NCBI RefSeq assembly: GCF_045207785.1
Contig: NZ_CP108776.1
Span: forward strand, 2,790,001 to 2,854,000
Direction: 5' to 3'
Length of the DNA: 64,000 nucleotides
DNA from: Embleya sp045207785
Lineage (GTDB): Bacteria; Actinomycetota; Actinomycetes; Streptomycetales; Streptomycetaceae
Of the stretch, positions 35,398 to 44,656 are shown piece by piece. The notes beneath the pieces are model-generated. The model saw nothing but the letters and a program-made list of their open reading frames with translations. It had not been told where the DNA came from and searched no databases. Every line of letters starts with the position of its first letter. Within the stretch, counting starts at the first letter, position 1. The position numbers and the translations under genes are program-made.

Positions 35398-35621
35398 TTC
35401 GGTCCCCTCTCACCTGGTGGAACATCGAACAAGGCGTCCGCGTCCGGCGGCCGTCGAAGCCGTATCGGGTACCTGCCTGGCTCGGTCAGGTGGCGACGGA
35501 TCGACGAGTTGCGCCGGCGGATGGGTTCGAGGATAGGGAGCCGCCCGGCCGCCACAGTAGGGGGCGCCCGGTGATGTGGGTCATGGACGGATGGGTCCCG
35601 ATTCCCGTACGGCGTCCCCGC

Positions 35622-36239
35622 TCAGCCCAGCGGGACCGCGCGGCGGTTGGGGTCGCGGAGGTCGGTTCCGTGTTGGAGCCATTTTTCCTGGAGGGCCTCC
35701 GCGCCCTGGGCTCGTTTCCAGGCGGCTTCGGCGGGGGTCATCGGGAGCAGGGGGAGGAAGCGGACCGGGTCGGCCGGGGGCTGGAGCGGGAGGTCGGGGA
35801 CCAGGCCGCCGGGTTCGGCGACCAGGACCGCGTGGAAGGCGGCGTCCTCCCACAGCGGGCCGCCCAGGTCCAGCCCGGCGCCGGGGGCGATGACCAGGCC
35901 CTCCACCTGCGGGGTGGCGGCAAGGACGGCCAGGGGACGCAGGACCGAGTCGTGACCGCCCCGCACGGACAGCACCAGTTCCGCGCGCGGGCCCGCCACC
36001 GGGTCGGCCAGCGCCGCCGACGGGTCGGCCATCGGGGCCCGCGACATGCCGAGCGTCGCGTAGCGGACCACGCCCGTGCCGTCCGGGCCGAAGCGCAGCA
36101 CCTCGATCCGGTCGGCGCCCACGAACGTCACCCCCGCGCGGCCGGTCGGGTCACCGAAGGTCGCGATCAGGTGTGCCTCGACCTGCGGGGTGGGGTCGAC
36201 GGGCTCGGGTCCCGGCGTGAAGTCGAACATGACCCGCAT
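35622..36239 (-). CDS. Suppressor-of-fused (SUFU) domain protein
   Basis: 205 residues. The pattern IEVLRFGPDGTGVVRYATLGMSR followed by ELVLSVRGG and a C-terminal LLPMTPAEAAWKRAQG ... LQEKW suits bacterial SUFU-like domains (function unknown, often in toxin-immunity or stress loci). There is no toxin gene next to it. Fairly confident of the family, not of the role. Confidence 0.65.
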   Translation of the reverse strand: MRVMFDFTPGPEPVDPTPQVEAHLIATFGDPTGRAGVTFVGADRIEVLRFGPDGTGVVRYATLGMSRAPMADPSAALADPVAGPRAELVLSVRGGHDSVLRPLAVLAATPQVEGLVIAPGAGLDLGGPLWEDAAFHAVLVAEPGGLVPDLPLQPPADPVRFLPLLPMTPAEAAWKRAQGAEALQEKWLQHGTDLRDPNRRAVPLG

Positions 36240-36712
36240 GCTAATTCGCCGTCAGGAGGCTTTCGTGTACCGGGCGTTCGGGCACACGCTCTGGTGTACG
36301 CTGCATAGTCGGCCGCCGGGATGGCGACATCCCCGCGCGCCATCGGATGACGGACTCGCCTTTGCCCCGACCCACGCGGTCGACGAGCGGAGGCTTTCCC
36401 CCAGCGGGGACCGGCCGTGGGAGGTGATCGTGGTGCATACCAGCACACCGTGCAGTACCGGCGGCTCACCCGATCTTCCCCGATCCAGTCGCACGCCCCG
36501 CCCTTTCTGAGGGTTTCCGAGACTTTCCCCGAACGCCGGCCCGCGATCTCCGGTCCGGTCTTCGTTCTCCGAATTTCCTCCGTGACGGGGCGTCAGGATC
36601 TTTTGCCGTTCGTTCGGTGATTCGTTCCGCTTTCACGTGTCGACGCGTCCCCGCGGCCCGCCTGCCGCGGCGCTCTCGCGTTGGCGCGTGCCTGTCAGTG
36701 CAGGAGCCCGTC
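36240..36712. other. 473-bp region upstream of corA without a firm gene
   Basis: Only one candidate coding sequence (36430-36510, listed separately) has a good ribosome site. Frames on the minus strand (36252-36494) have no start signal and poor codon bias. No tRNA, Mg-sensing leader or strong terminator could be recognised by eye. Confidence 0.5.
36430..36510 (+). CDS. Possible 26-residue peptide
   Basis: GTG 36430 (or GTG 36433) follows GGGAGG by 5 (or 8) nt. The peptide begins VVHTSTPCSTGGSPD and ends PRPF; it contains one Cys. No family known. It could be a real small protein, a leader peptide or chance. Confidence 0.3.
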   Translation: MVHTSTPCSTGGSPDLPRSSRTPRPF

Positions 36713-37798
36713 ATGTCGATGATCCGCGACCTCCGCGCCGCAGTCCGCCCGCACCGCCGTACCCCGCTGCCGTCGACGGCCACGCCCGTCGTGCCCGGCA
36801 ATTGCGTCGTGGACTGCGCGGTGTACCAGGACGGCCGGCGCGTGGAGGGCTGCCCGAATCCCGACTCGGCGATCCACCACGTCCGCGAGGGCGGCGGCGG
36901 GGGCTTCGTTTGGATCGGCCTGCACGAGCCGAGCGCGCTCGAACTGTCCGGCATCGCCGAGCGGTTCGGCCTGCACCCGCTCGCCGTCGAGGACGCCGTG
37001 CACGCGCACCAGCGGCCCAAGCTGGAGCGCTACGACGACACGCTCTTCGCCGTGTTCAAGACGGTCACCTACGTCGAGCACGAGCAGCTCACCGCGACCA
37101 GCGAGATCGTCGAGACCGGCGAGATCATGGTCTTCCTCGGCCACGACTTCGTGGTCACCGTGCGACACGGCCGGCACGGCGCGCTGGGCGACCTGCGGCA
37201 CCGCCTGGAGCTCGGCGGCGAACTACTCGCGGCCGGCCCGTCGTCGGTCCTGCACGCGGTCGCCGACCGGGTCGTGGACACCTATCTCGACGTGGCGCAG
37301 CTGATCCAGGACGACATCGACCAGGTCGAGAACGACGTGTTCGGCGGGCGCGGCGCGGGTGACGCGGGCCGGATCTACCAGCTCAAGCGCGAACTGCTCG
37401 AACTCAAGCGCGCCGTCGCACCGCTCGCCCGCCCGCTGCACGCGCTCGCCGAACGGCCGATGCGCCAGGTGCACCCGGACATCCGCGAGTACTTCCGCGA
37501 CGTCGAGGACCACCTGTCGCGGGTGAGCGAGCAGGTGGCCGCGTTCGACGAACTGCTGACCTCGATCCTGCAGGCCAACCTCGCGCAGGTGACGGTCGCC
37601 CAGAACGAGGACATGCGCAAGATCTCCGCCTGGGTCGCGATCTTCGCCGTGCCCACGATGCTCGCGGGCGTGTACGGGATGAACTTCGACCACATGCCGG
37701 AGCTGCGCTGGAAGTACGGCTATCCGATGACGCTCTCGGTGATCATCGTCGCGTGCTCGCTCATGCATCGAGGCTTCAGGCGCAACGGCTGGCTGTGA
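36713..37798 (+). CDS. corA: CorA-type magnesium/cobalt transporter
   Basis: 361 residues from ATG 36713, AGGAG 6 nt upstream. A cytoplasmic N-terminal domain with long helices precedes two C-terminal membrane helices separated by the signature YGMNFDHMPE. It forms a homopentameric Mg2+ channel in related proteins. A conserved-length family member with intact GMN. No Mg-responsive leader was recognised. Confidence 0.92.
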   Translation: MSMIRDLRAAVRPHRRTPLPSTATPVVPGNCVVDCAVYQDGRRVEGCPNPDSAIHHVREGGGGGFVWIGLHEPSALELSGIAERFGLHPLAVEDAVHAHQRPKLERYDDTLFAVFKTVTYVEHEQLTATSEIVETGEIMVFLGHDFVVTVRHGRHGALGDLRHRLELGGELLAAGPSSVLHAVADRVVDTYLDVAQLIQDDIDQVENDVFGGRGAGDAGRIYQLKRELLELKRAVAPLARPLHALAERPMRQVHPDIREYFRDVEDHLSRVSEQVAAFDELLTSILQANLAQVTVAQNEDMRKISAWVAIFAVPTMLAGVYGMNFDHMPELRWKYGYPMTLSVIIVACSLMHRGFRRNGWL

Positions 37799-37841
37799 CC
37801 CGAAGCCGCGCCGTGACGCGAAGCCGCCGAGACCCCCGGAC

Positions 37842-38342
37842 CTACAGGTCGAGCCGGCCCACCAGATTGCGGGCCCGCTCGGCCAGGTCCGGGCGCACCA
37901 CGACGTCGTAGCGCGACGCGACGATCTGGCTGGTCGAGACGAAGTCGCGCCGCCCGCCCAGTGCCTTGTACCCGAGCCACCCGAACAGCGCGCCCGCCGC
38001 GATGCCCCACAGCAGACCCCACAGCACCAGCCACAACCAACTGTGCGCGCGGACCGCGAAGATGCCCAGGAACAGCCCGATCATCAAGCCGAACCACGCG
38101 CCGCTCGCCGCGCCGGACGCCGCCGCCTTGCCCGCGGTGAGCCGGCCGAGCACGTTCTCGACCAGCCGCAGGTCGGCGCCGACGATCGCGCTGTTCTGCA
38201 CCGGGAACTCGTGGTCGGAGAGGTAGTCGACAGCGCGCTGGGCACCCGCGTACTCGGTGTACGACGCGATGACCTCGCCGGTGTTCGCGATGTCGGGACC
38301 GGGCCCGCCGGCGCCGGGAGGGAGATTCTGCTGACCGAACAT
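37842..38342 (-). CDS. YflT-domain general stress membrane protein
   Basis: 166 residues from ATG 38342, GAGG 7 nt upstream. An N-terminal YflT-like domain (VIASYTEYAGAQRAVDYLSD) is followed by two hydrophobic helices at about 80-100 and 105-130, rich in Gly and Trp (WLWLVLWGLLWG), and a short cytosolic tail. Related to Bacillus heat/general stress protein YflT; molecular role unknown. Confidence 0.75.
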   Translation of the reverse strand: MFGQQNLPPGAGGPGPDIANTGEVIASYTEYAGAQRAVDYLSDHEFPVQNSAIVGADLRLVENVLGRLTAGKAAASGAASGAWFGLMIGLFLGIFAVRAHSWLWLVLWGLLWGIAAGALFGWLGYKALGGRRDFVSTSQIVASRYDVVVRPDLAERARNLVGRLDL

Positions 38343-38428
38343 GCTGCCGCCTCGCATCGATGCCGTGTGCTTGCGTCTGGTCGTTCGCCCCGATGCGTCT
38401 ACCCGGCACTTTTCGTGACAACACGTGA

Positions 38429-39310
38429 CTAATCAGACAAGGTCTCGTGTACCGCCTCGACCACGGCGTCCGGCCGGTCCAGCATCACGAAGTGCGCGGA
38501 GTCGTCCAGCACGTCGCAGCGGCCCCGCGGGGACAGGTTCGCGAGCGTGCGCAGCGCGCGCACCCAGCGGGCCCGCGCAGCGAGGCTCTCGTAGCCGCCG
38601 GCGGCGGCCAGCACCCGCAACGGGACGTCCGGGAGCGGCGCGACCCGGCGCAGGTCGGCGAGTTCGGCGGCGACGTCGAGGTACGTGGTGTTCTCGGTGA
38701 GCGCGGTCGCGAAGAACCGGCCGGACCCGTACGCGCCGCGCACCCAACGCGCGTCGGCCACGTCGCGGTGCCGGCGCGACTGGGTGAACAGGATCGACCG
38801 TCGCACCCATGGGCCGATCGGACGACCCAGGCCGCTGACCCGCATCGCTCCCCCGACCACCCGGGCCGCCCCCACCCGCGCCGGGCGGGCGGGGCGCGGT
38901 CGCGGCTTGTCCTCGTTGCCGGGGTCGACGAGGACGAGGCCGGCGGTCCGTTCGGGGTACATCCGCGCGAAGCCCTCGACGTGGAACGCGCCGAGCGAGT
39001 GCGCAAGCAGGACGTACGGCCCGGGCAGCGCGAGCGCGTCGGCGAGCGCCGCGATCCGGTCGGCCTCGCGCGCGAGCGTGGGCGGTCGCGGATCGGGCTC
39101 GGAGTAGCCCAGGCCGGGGCGGTCGAAGCGGACCACCGTGCAGTCGGGCGTAAGCAGCGGTACGACCAGGTCCCAGTCGAACCACGCCCCGCCGAGGCCG
39201 CTCGTGGCGATCACCACCGGGCCGGCACCCTCACGGACCACGTGCGTCGCGGTCCCGTCGATCCGGACGAACTCTCCGGGCGGTACCGGTGCAGGGCGTG
39301 CTGCGGCCAT
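38429..39310 (-). CDS. Alpha/beta-hydrolase
   Basis: 293 residues from ATG 39310, GGGGAG 6 nt upstream. Nucleophile motif LAHSLGAFH (Ser), oxyanion TSGLGGAWFDW, catalytic Asp region and a C-terminal DDSAHFVML (His). Intact serine hydrolase of unknown substrate. Third such enzyme family member in this window. Confidence 0.87.
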   Translation of the reverse strand: MAAARPAPVPPGEFVRIDGTATHVVREGAGPVVIATSGLGGAWFDWDLVVPLLTPDCTVVRFDRPGLGYSEPDPRPPTLAREADRIAALADALALPGPYVLLAHSLGAFHVEGFARMYPERTAGLVLVDPGNEDKPRPRPARPARVGAARVVGGAMRVSGLGRPIGPWVRRSILFTQSRRHRDVADARWVRGAYGSGRFFATALTENTTYLDVAAELADLRRVAPLPDVPLRVLAAAGGYESLAARARWVRALRTLANLSPRGRCDVLDDSAHFVMLDRPDAVVEAVHETLSD

Positions 39311-39505
39311 GGTGGGCTCCCCCGTCAAAGGCGGTTGCGCATGCCGCCATCATCGGCCGCGAACCTGGCCCTGACGTGCAACGGCGCGGCCACGCCCGGC
39401 AACCGGACGGAGACCGGACCCGGTTGGCCGCACAGGCGTGACACCACGGGAGCGCGGTCGTTGATCTGTTCGAGGCAACGTGTCGGCCCCGCGCTCGCGG
39501 GGATA

Positions 39506-39550
39506 CGGCGAGCCCCGCCCGCGAAGAAGATCCGAGAGCGGGGCTCGCCG
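39506..39550 (-). terminator. Terminator after acyl-CoA dehydrogenase
   Basis: 13-bp perfect stem (39506-39518 and 39538-39550) with a 19-nt loop, just past the stop codon at 39561. Confidence 0.65.
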
Positions 39551-39560
39551 GGCTCGGGCC

Positions 39561-40757
39561 TCAGCCCTTGAGCTTGTAGTCCTCGATCAGCCGACGGCCG
39601 ATGATCATCTTCTGGATCTCGGCCGTGCCCTCACCGATCAGCAGCATCGGAGCCTCACGGTAGAGGCGCTCGATCTCGAATTCCTTCGAGAACCCGTACC
39701 CGCCGTGGATCCGGAACGCGTCCTCGACGACCTCCTTGCAGTACTCGGCGGCCAGGTACTTGGCCATCCCCGCTTCGAGGTCGTTGCGCTCGCCCGCGTC
39801 CTTCTTGCGGGCGGCGTTGATCATCATCTGGTGCGCGGCCTCGACCTTGGTGGCCATCTCGGCGAGCTTGAACTGGATCGCCTGGTGGCCGGTCAGCGGC
39901 TTGCCGAAGGTCTCGCGCTGCTGCGCGTACCGGATGCCCAGCTCGAACGCGCGCTGCGCGACCCCGCACCCGCGCGCGGCCACGTTCACCCGGCCGACCT
40001 CGACGCCGTCCATCATCTGGTAGAAGCCCTTGCCGGGCACGCCGCCGAGGATCCGGTCGGCCGGCACCCGGCAGCCGTCGAGCACCATCTCGGTGGTGTC
40101 GACGCCCTTGTAGCCCATCTTTTCGATCTTGCCGGGGATGGTCAGGCCCGGCCGGGTCTCGCCGAAGCCGGACTCCTTGTCGACCAGGAACGTGGTCATG
40201 TTCCGGTAGACCGAGTCCTCGCCCAGCTCGGTCTTGGTGAGCACCGCGACCAGGTTGGCGCTGCCGCCGTTGGTGAGCCACATCTTCTGGCCGTTGAGGA
40301 CGTAGAACTCGCCGTCCGGCACGGCCTTGGTGCGGATCGCCGAGACGTCCGACCCACAGTGCGGCTCGGACATCGAGAACGCGCCGCGGATCTCGCCCTC
40401 GGCCATCTTCGGCAGGTAGTAGGCCTTCTGCTCGTCCGTGCCGTGCTGCTTGATCATGTACGCGACGATGAAGTGCGTGTTGATGATGCCCGACACGCTC
40501 ATCCAGCCGCGCGCGATCTCCTCGACCACGAGCGCGTAGGTCAGCAGCGACTCGCCGAGGCCGCCGTACTCCTCCGGGATCATCAGGCCGAACAGGCCCA
40601 TGGCCTTCATGCCCTCGACGATCTCCGCCGGGTACTCGTCCTTGTGCTCCAGCTCGGTCGCGACCGGAATGATCTCCTTGTCCACGAACGTGCGGACGGT
40701 GGCGAGGATCTCCCGCTGGACATCGGTGAGTCCGTCGGTCTGTGCGAGGCGGCCCAT
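39561..40757 (-). CDS. Acyl-CoA dehydrogenase
   Basis: 398 residues from ATG 40757, AAGGAG 8 nt upstream. FAD-dependent family: FSMSEPHCGSD and WLTNGG flavin/substrate motifs, IHGGYGFSKEF, and the catalytic Glu in GEGTAEIQK near the C-terminus. Oxidises an acyl-CoA in fatty-acid or branched-chain catabolism. It lies 154 bp downstream of hutI; a link to histidine use is not expected. Confidence 0.93.
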   Translation of the reverse strand: MGRLAQTDGLTDVQREILATVRTFVDKEIIPVATELEHKDEYPAEIVEGMKAMGLFGLMIPEEYGGLGESLLTYALVVEEIARGWMSVSGIINTHFIVAYMIKQHGTDEQKAYYLPKMAEGEIRGAFSMSEPHCGSDVSAIRTKAVPDGEFYVLNGQKMWLTNGGSANLVAVLTKTELGEDSVYRNMTTFLVDKESGFGETRPGLTIPGKIEKMGYKGVDTTEMVLDGCRVPADRILGGVPGKGFYQMMDGVEVGRVNVAARGCGVAQRAFELGIRYAQQRETFGKPLTGHQAIQFKLAEMATKVEAAHQMMINAARKKDAGERNDLEAGMAKYLAAEYCKEVVEDAFRIHGGYGFSKEFEIERLYREAPMLLIGEGTAEIQKMIIGRRLIEDYKLKG

Positions 40758-40911
40758 CGGCGCCGCTCCTTCCGTCTGCGCATGTCCGGGCCCCGTTCCC
40801 GGGGTCCCGGCCACGCTTCTGGCTGAGAGAGTTACCGGCGAGTATCCACGAGCGGGTGCCGCTGCGACAGTGGGGGTCCGTAACGCGATCATGTCGATAT
40901 CCGACGGTCTG

Positions 40912-42078
40912 TCAGACGGTGACTCCCGCGCGCCACACCGTGCGCACGAGCGGTACGCCCGGCCGGTAGGCCAGGTGCACGTGCGAGGGAGCGTCCAATT
41001 CGACCACGTCGGCCCGCGCGCCGGCGCGCAGCACCCCCACGTCGTCGCGCCGCAGCGCGCGGGCGCCGCCGGCCGTCGCGGCGTGCAGGGCCTGGTCCGG
41101 CGTCATGCCCATGTCGCGCACCGCGAGCGCGATGCAGAACGGCATCGACGTCGTGAAGCTCGACCCGGGGTTGCAGTCGGTGGACAGCGCGACCTCGGCA
41201 CCGGCCTTGAGCAGCAAGCGGGCGTCGGGGTACACGGCGCGCGTGGAGAACTCGGCGCCCGGGAGCAGCGTGGCCACCGTGTCGCCGGAGGCGAGCGCGT
41301 CCACGTCGGCGTCGGTGAGGTGTGTGCAGTGGTCGGCCGAGGCCGCGCCGAGCTCCACGGCGAGCTGTACGCCGGGCCCGTGCCCGAGCTGGTTGGCGTG
41401 CACGCGCGGGATCAGCCCCTTGGCCATCCCGGCGGTCAGGATCGCGCGGGCCTGGTCGCCGTCGAACGCGCCGCGCTCGCAGAACACGTCGACCCAGCGG
41501 GCGTGCGGCGCGCACGCGTCCAGCATCGGCCCGGTGACCAGGTCGACGTAGCCGGCCGGGTCGTCGGCGTACTCCGGGGCGACGATGTGCGCGCCGAGGT
41601 AGGTGGTCTCGGTGGTGAACGCCGCCGCGATCCGCAGCGCGCGCTCCTCGTCCGCGACGGTGAGGCCGTAGCCGGACTTGATCTCGATCGTGGTGGTGCC
41701 CTGCCGGGCCGCCTCCGCGACGAGCGCCGCGGCGTTCGCGGCGAGCCGCTCGTCGCTCGCGTCGCGCGTCGCGGCGACGGTGGTCCGGATGCCGCCGGCC
41801 CGGTACGCCTCGCCGGACATCCGCGCGTCGAACTCGGCGGTGCGGTCGCCCGCGAACACCAGGTGCGAGTGCGAGTCGACGAAGCCCGGGATCACCGCGC
41901 GTCCCTCGACGTCGTGCCGCGTGTCGGCGTCCGGCGCCGCCGCGGCGGCCCCCACCCACGCGATCCGGTCGCCGTCGAGCACGAGGGCCGCGTCCCGGAG
42001 CAGGCCGAGCGGCCCGCCGCCGAGGTCGGGGTCGTTGGTGACGAGCGAGCCGATGTTGGTGATCAGGGTGGTGGCCAC
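40912..42078 (-). CDS. hutI: Imidazolonepropionase
   Basis: 388 residues from GTG 42078, AAGGA 10 nt upstream. Amidohydrolase fold: metal ligands in SHSHLVF, HANQLGHG, DHCTHL and STDCNPGS; IKSGYGL is the hutI signature. Converts imidazolone-5-propionate to N-formimidoylglutamate. Last gene of the hutU operon, 35 bp after hutF. Confidence 0.93.
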   Translation of the reverse strand: MATTLITNIGSLVTNDPDLGGGPLGLLRDAALVLDGDRIAWVGAAAAAPDADTRHDVEGRAVIPGFVDSHSHLVFAGDRTAEFDARMSGEAYRAGGIRTTVAATRDASDERLAANAAALVAEAARQGTTTIEIKSGYGLTVADEERALRIAAAFTTETTYLGAHIVAPEYADDPAGYVDLVTGPMLDACAPHARWVDVFCERGAFDGDQARAILTAGMAKGLIPRVHANQLGHGPGVQLAVELGAASADHCTHLTDADVDALASGDTVATLLPGAEFSTRAVYPDARLLLKAGAEVALSTDCNPGSSFTTSMPFCIALAVRDMGMTPDQALHAATAGGARALRRDDVGVLRAGARADVVELDAPSHVHLAYRPGVPLVRTVWRAGVTV

Positions 42079-42113
42079 GCGCGGGTGGTCCTTTCCGGTC
42101 CGAGTGGGGTGGA

Positions 42114-43451
42114 TCAGCGGAACAGGTCGTGGACGGCCGTGGTCAGGGCCTGCGGTACCGCGTCGACGAGCTGGTGGACGCCGTCGCGGACGATTGTGCG
42201 GCCGCCGACCATGACGTGGGTGACGTCGGTGGCGGTCGCGGCGAAGACGGCGGCCTCGGTGGCCAGCCGCGGCACGGTGCCTGCGAGCCGGACCGAGTCG
42301 AGCCCGACCGTGGTGAGGTCGGCCAGGCCGCCCGCTTCGATCCGGCCCGCGTCGTGCCAGCCCAGCGCCCGGTGCCCGCCGACCGTCGCGGCGGCCAGCA
42401 GCGCGGCGGAGGTGAAGTGGCCGCGCCGGCCGGTGCGCAGGCGCTCGTCGAGTTCGACCGCGCGGGCCTCCTCGAACAGGTCGATCACGGCCTGGCTGTC
42501 GCTGCCGAGCGACAACGGGACGCCGGCGCGCGCGAGCTCGCCGGAGGGGCCGATGCCGTCGGCGAGGTCGCGCTCGGTGGTCGGGCACAGGCAGACGCCG
42601 GCACCGCTGCGGGCGAGCGCGTCGACGTCGCCGTCGGTGAGGTGGGTCGCGTGTACCGCCGTGGCGTCCGGGCTCCAGAAGCCGTGCGCGTCGAGCAGCC
42701 CGGTCGGGGTCGTGCCGTGGTGCGCGAGGCACGCCTCGTTCTCGGCGGGCTGCTCGGACAGGTGCACGTGGACCGGCACGCCCCGGGTCCGGTCGGCCCA
42801 GGTCGTGTAGTCGTCCTTGGCGGCGAACGCCCGGACCGAGTGCACGGCCGCGCCGATCCGGGTGGTCTGGTCGCCGCGCAGCGCCGTCCAGCGCTCGTAC
42901 CAGGCGTCCGAGGTCCCGTCGCCGAACCGGCGCTGAACACCGCTCAGCGGCTGGTAGCCGTCGGCGGTGAGGCCGCCGTGCAGGTAGCAGGTGTCCAGGA
43001 GGGTCATCCGGATGCCGGCCTGCCGGGCCGCCTCGATCAGCGCGTGGCCCATCGCGTTGGGGTCGTCGTACGGCGTGCCGTCCGGGCCGTGGTGCAGGTA
43101 GTGGAACTCGCCGACCGAGGTGATCCCGGCGAGCGCCATCTCCGCGTACACCGCCCGCGCGAGCGCGAGGTAGGTGTCCGGATCGAGCCCGCCCGCGGCC
43201 TTGTACATCTGGTCGCGCCAGGTCCAGAAGGTGCCCGCGCCGGCCTGGGTGCGGCCGCGCAGGGCCCGGTGGAAGGCGTGCGAGTGCGCGTTGGCCAGGC
43301 CCGGGACGGTCAGGCCGGGCAGGACCGAGGCACCGGCGGGGACCGGACGGTCGGGGGTGACCGACTCGATCCGGTCGTCCGTGATCACGAGCACGACATC
43401 GCGCTCGATGCCGGTGCGCGTCTGCACCAGTTCGCACCAGTACTCGCTCAC
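42114..43451 (-). CDS. hutF: Formimidoylglutamate deiminase
   Basis: 445 residues from GTG 43451, GAGGAG 5 nt upstream. Amidohydrolase fold; NAHSHAFHRAL, HLSEQPAENE, ATHLTDGD and SLGSDSQ are metal and substrate motifs of HutF. Converts N-formimidoylglutamate to N-formylglutamate and ammonia, showing the two-step branch of histidine degradation. Start overlaps the M20 gene stop by 4 nt. Confidence 0.92.
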   Translation of the reverse strand: MSEYWCELVQTRTGIERDVVLVITDDRIESVTPDRPVPAGASVLPGLTVPGLANAHSHAFHRALRGRTQAGAGTFWTWRDQMYKAAGGLDPDTYLALARAVYAEMALAGITSVGEFHYLHHGPDGTPYDDPNAMGHALIEAARQAGIRMTLLDTCYLHGGLTADGYQPLSGVQRRFGDGTSDAWYERWTALRGDQTTRIGAAVHSVRAFAAKDDYTTWADRTRGVPVHVHLSEQPAENEACLAHHGTTPTGLLDAHGFWSPDATAVHATHLTDGDVDALARSGAGVCLCPTTERDLADGIGPSGELARAGVPLSLGSDSQAVIDLFEEARAVELDERLRTGRRGHFTSAALLAAATVGGHRALGWHDAGRIEAGGLADLTTVGLDSVRLAGTVPRLATEAAVFAATATDVTHVMVGGRTIVRDGVHQLVDAVPQALTTAVHDLFR

Positions 43452-44656
43452 AGGCGCTCCTCGCTCATCAGATCCGCCACCACGTCGGCGAGCGCCTCGA
43501 CGCCCGCGAGGCAGTCCACCATCTCGGCGGTCTCGGCCGGCGAGTGCGACACGCCCGTCGGGTTGCGGACGAACAGCATCGCGGTGGGCACGCGCGAGGA
43601 CAGGATGCCCGCGTCGTGGCCCGCGCCGGTGGGCAGGATCGGGGCACCGCCGAGGTGCTTGGCGATCCGGTCGCGCAGGGTGCCCTCGAACTCGACGACG
43701 GGTGTGAACGACTCGCGCGTGATGTCGACCTGGACCCCGTCGCGCTCGCCGCGTTCGGTCGCGGACCGGATGATCTCCGCGACCAGTCCGTCGAGCGTCG
43801 CCTCGTCGGCGGCGCGCGAGTCCAGCCAGCCGCGCACCAGGGACGCGATCGCGTTGGCCGCGCCGGGCTGCGCGTCGACCTTGCCGAAGGTGGCCAGCGC
43901 GCCCGCGACGTGGGCCTTCTTGCGGGCCGCGAGCACGGTGTTGGCGTAGGTCAGCATCGGGTCGTGCCGGTCTTCGAGGCGGGTGGTGCCGGCGTGGTTG
44001 GCCTCGCCGCGGAAGTCGAACCGCCAGCGCCCGTGCGGCCAGATCGCCGAGGCCACGCCGACCGCGCGCTCGCGGTGCACGAGGTCGCGGCCCTGCTCGA
44101 CGTGCAGTTCGACGAACGCGCCGATCCGGCCCAGCCGCTCGGGGTCGGCCCCGATCCCGGCCGGGTCGAAGCCGGCCCGCTCCATCGCGTCGCCGAGGAA
44201 GACGCCGTCGGCGTCCTTGAGCGCCCGGGCCTGGTCCGGCGTCAGCACGCCCGCGGCCAGCCGCGAGCCGACGCACGCCACGTTGAACCGGGCGCCTTCC
44301 TCGTCGCCGAAGTTGACGATCGCCAGCGGGCGCGCGAGGTGCGCGCCGCGCTCGCGCAGCAGGTCGAGCGCGGCGAACGAGGAGACCACGCCGAGCGGCC
44401 CGTCGAAGGCGCCGCCGTCCGGCACCGAGTCGAGGTGGCTGCCGATCACGATCGCGTCGGCGCCGGGCGCGGTCCACGCCCACTGGTTGCCGTTGCGGTC
44501 CTCCTCGTACAGCAGTCCGCGGGATTCCGCCTGCTCGCGAAACCACGCGCGGCACTCGGCGTCGGCCGCGGTCCACGCGTACCGCCGGTAGCCGCCGGTC
44601 GTGGCGCGACCCACCGGGAGCAGGTCGCGCCACATCGCCTCGAAGCCGGTGCTCAC
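43448..44656 (-). CDS. M20-family amidohydrolase, probable formylglutamate-cleaving enzyme
   Basis: 402 residues from GTG 44656, AAGAAGG 6 nt upstream. Metal ligands are in GSHLDSVPDGG, DGPLG, GDEEGARF and ELHVEQG, the pattern of allantoate/N-carbamoyl amino-acid amidohydrolases. Lies between hutU and hutF with 4-nt overlaps on both sides. The pathway needs N-formylglutamate deformylation (normally HutG, absent here), so this enzyme may do it. The family alone would suggest ureide cleavage. Confidence 0.85.
   Translation of the reverse strand: MSTGFEAMWRDLLPVGRATTGGYRRYAWTAADAECRAWFREQAESRGLLYEEDRNGNQWAWTAPGADAIVIGSHLDSVPDGGAFDGPLGVVSSFAALDLLRERGAHLARPLAIVNFGDEEGARFNVACVGSRLAAGVLTPDQARALKDADGVFLGDAMERAGFDPAGIGADPERLGRIGAFVELHVEQGRDLVHRERAVGVASAIWPHGRWRFDFRGEANHAGTTRLEDRHDPMLTYANTVLAARKKAHVAGALATFGKVDAQPGAANAIASLVRGWLDSRAADEATLDGLVAEIIRSATERGERDGVQVDITRESFTPVVEFEGTLRDRIAKHLGGAPILPTGAGHDAGILSSRVPTAMLFVRNPTGVSHSPAETAEMVDCLAGVEALADVVADLMSEERL

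Noticed and set aside
36252..36494. 80-codon minus-strand frame upstream of corA
   Set aside because: No ribosome site, weak codon bias and no recognisable feature.
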